A stretch of DNA of 32,500 nucleotides, taken from assembly GCA_009176605.1 (NCBI GenBank), contig SEYY01004999.1, positions 67,501 to 100,000 of the forward strand, in the 5' to 3' direction. This document shows, in pieces, positions 31,809-32,500 of the stretch; position 1 is the stretch's first letter, and each line of letters begins with the position of its first letter. The translations under genes and the position numbers were made by a program. This stretch comes from Armadillidium nasatum. Taxonomy: Eukaryota; Arthropoda; Malacostraca; Isopoda; Armadillidiidae. The notes below the pieces were generated by a model that was given only the letters and a program-made list of their open reading frames with translations, searched no databases and was not told where the DNA came from.

Positions 31809-32340
31809 TTAGCGTAGAAGCAACGCAAAGCCCCCCCAGTCAGCCCGATCAAAGTGCCAGAAGATACGCTTAGGGCAGGGTGGAGCAGTTGGAGAGAAAG
31901 CATGAAAATTAAGACAAATTAGATTGTGGCCGGAGTTACCAATAGGTGCGAAGATAGCATATTTATAGAGAGAAGGACTAGTAGTGAAGCATAAACCAAG
32001 AGTGTTCAAGAATTGGTTGGGACGATCTGGAATGTGTGTTGGTTCTTTAATCAGTTGCTCCAGATCGTTGAGAATGCTGAATGATTCGGCCTCCTCTCCC
32101 CCTGAATCGGTATGAGAGGAACCTAGCCATTCAGTGTTGTGTACGTTGAAATCACCTAAATAGTGGACCTCAGTATTTGGATGCGAAGATGTAACAGTCT
32201 CGTGAGAAGTATTTAGGTACTCAAAAAAGGTAGAAAAATCTGTTCTATTAGGAGAACAGTAGCAGAAGCACAAGATTATTGGTAGGAAGAAAGAAGCCAC
32301 AGAACATCGAAGTTAGGAGATTCAAGATTCACAAGACGTG
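31809..32340 (-). pseudogene. LINE endonuclease, 5'-truncated
   Basis: APE-type endonuclease missing its N-terminal third. The first recognisable block, LVNLESPNFDVLWL, lies directly next to (AT)n. It then shifts frame to CYCSPNRTDFSTFFEYLN, HYLGDFNVHNTEWLGSSH (catalytic GDFNxH retained), LGLCFTTSPSLYKYAI and FAPIGNSGHNLICL. The family SDH motif reads SGH here. The frame closes after FWHFDRADWGGF. Confidence 0.85.
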
Positions 32341-32466
<126 letters not shown>

Positions 32467-32500
32467 AAAATCTTGAAAAATTAAAATTCGTTTCCATAAA

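Larger units (their letters stand above)
29615..32340 (-). mobile_element. 5'-truncated non-LTR (Jockey/I-like) retrotransposon
   Basis: On the minus strand it runs from partway through the endonuclease (32340) to a 3'UTR ending in GGGCTTTGCCCGTGAGTGG and GTGTAAAA, then (AT)n. It has the same domain order as the plus-strand copy at 6387-9283 but belongs to a different lineage, since protein blocks differ at many residues. It carries fewer lesions, so it is probably younger. The 5' truncation point also abuts (AT)n (32341 on), so the whole insertion sits between AT arrays. ORF1 is absent. Confidence 0.87.

Overview
The window reads as nuclear DNA of an arthropod, most likely a decapod crustacean of the penaeid-shrimp type. 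The one host gene carries an arthropod-style BTB domain (it opens [13 protein letters not shown]) and has introns. The surroundings are extremely AT-rich and are punctuated by about twenty long (AT)n tracts that together occupy roughly 3.1 kb, near 10 percent of the window. That microsatellite load is known for penaeids. The species assignment is inference.

Host gene (minus strand, 21304 down to 10589). Three coding exons (21304-21218, 19746-19102, 18971-18873) encode a common 277-residue N-terminal part: a BTB/POZ domain, a basic KKRK patch, acidic/Asn-rich linker and likely SUMO sites. The last common exon ends exactly between codons. Downstream lie three separate terminal exons (15836-15285, 11737-11246, 10948-10589). 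Each has a splice acceptor in the same phase, its own linker, two or three C2H2 zinc fingers and its own stop. This is the architecture of lola-like transcription factors, in which one BTB module is spliced to alternative DNA-binding ends. The nearest terminal exon runs from its second zinc finger straight into a 98-bp (AT)n tract, which would encode an alternating Tyr-Ile tail.

Left part (1-10.3 kb): transposon and microsatellite territory. Exact 16-bp inverted termini at 4741 and 9749 outline a 5.0-kb hAT-like element. Inside it sit a truncated non-LTR 3' end, a 312-bp fold-back palindrome and a broken non-LTR retrotransposon (6387-9283), each with (AT)n on both sides. A small hairpin also lies inside.

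Right part (21.3-32.5 kb): a decayed hAT transposase (BED-like remnant and hATC domain, 22.2-23.16 kb), several short dispersed repeats, a tRNA-like Pol III promoter remnant, a hAT-type terminus made of CGTTAC repeats (28726) and a second, better-preserved non-LTR element on the minus strand (29615-32340), again with (AT)n on both sides.

The most notable signals are the repeated embedding of mobile elements between (AT)n tracts, the microsatellite that enters a zinc-finger coding exon, and the nested hAT-like element.
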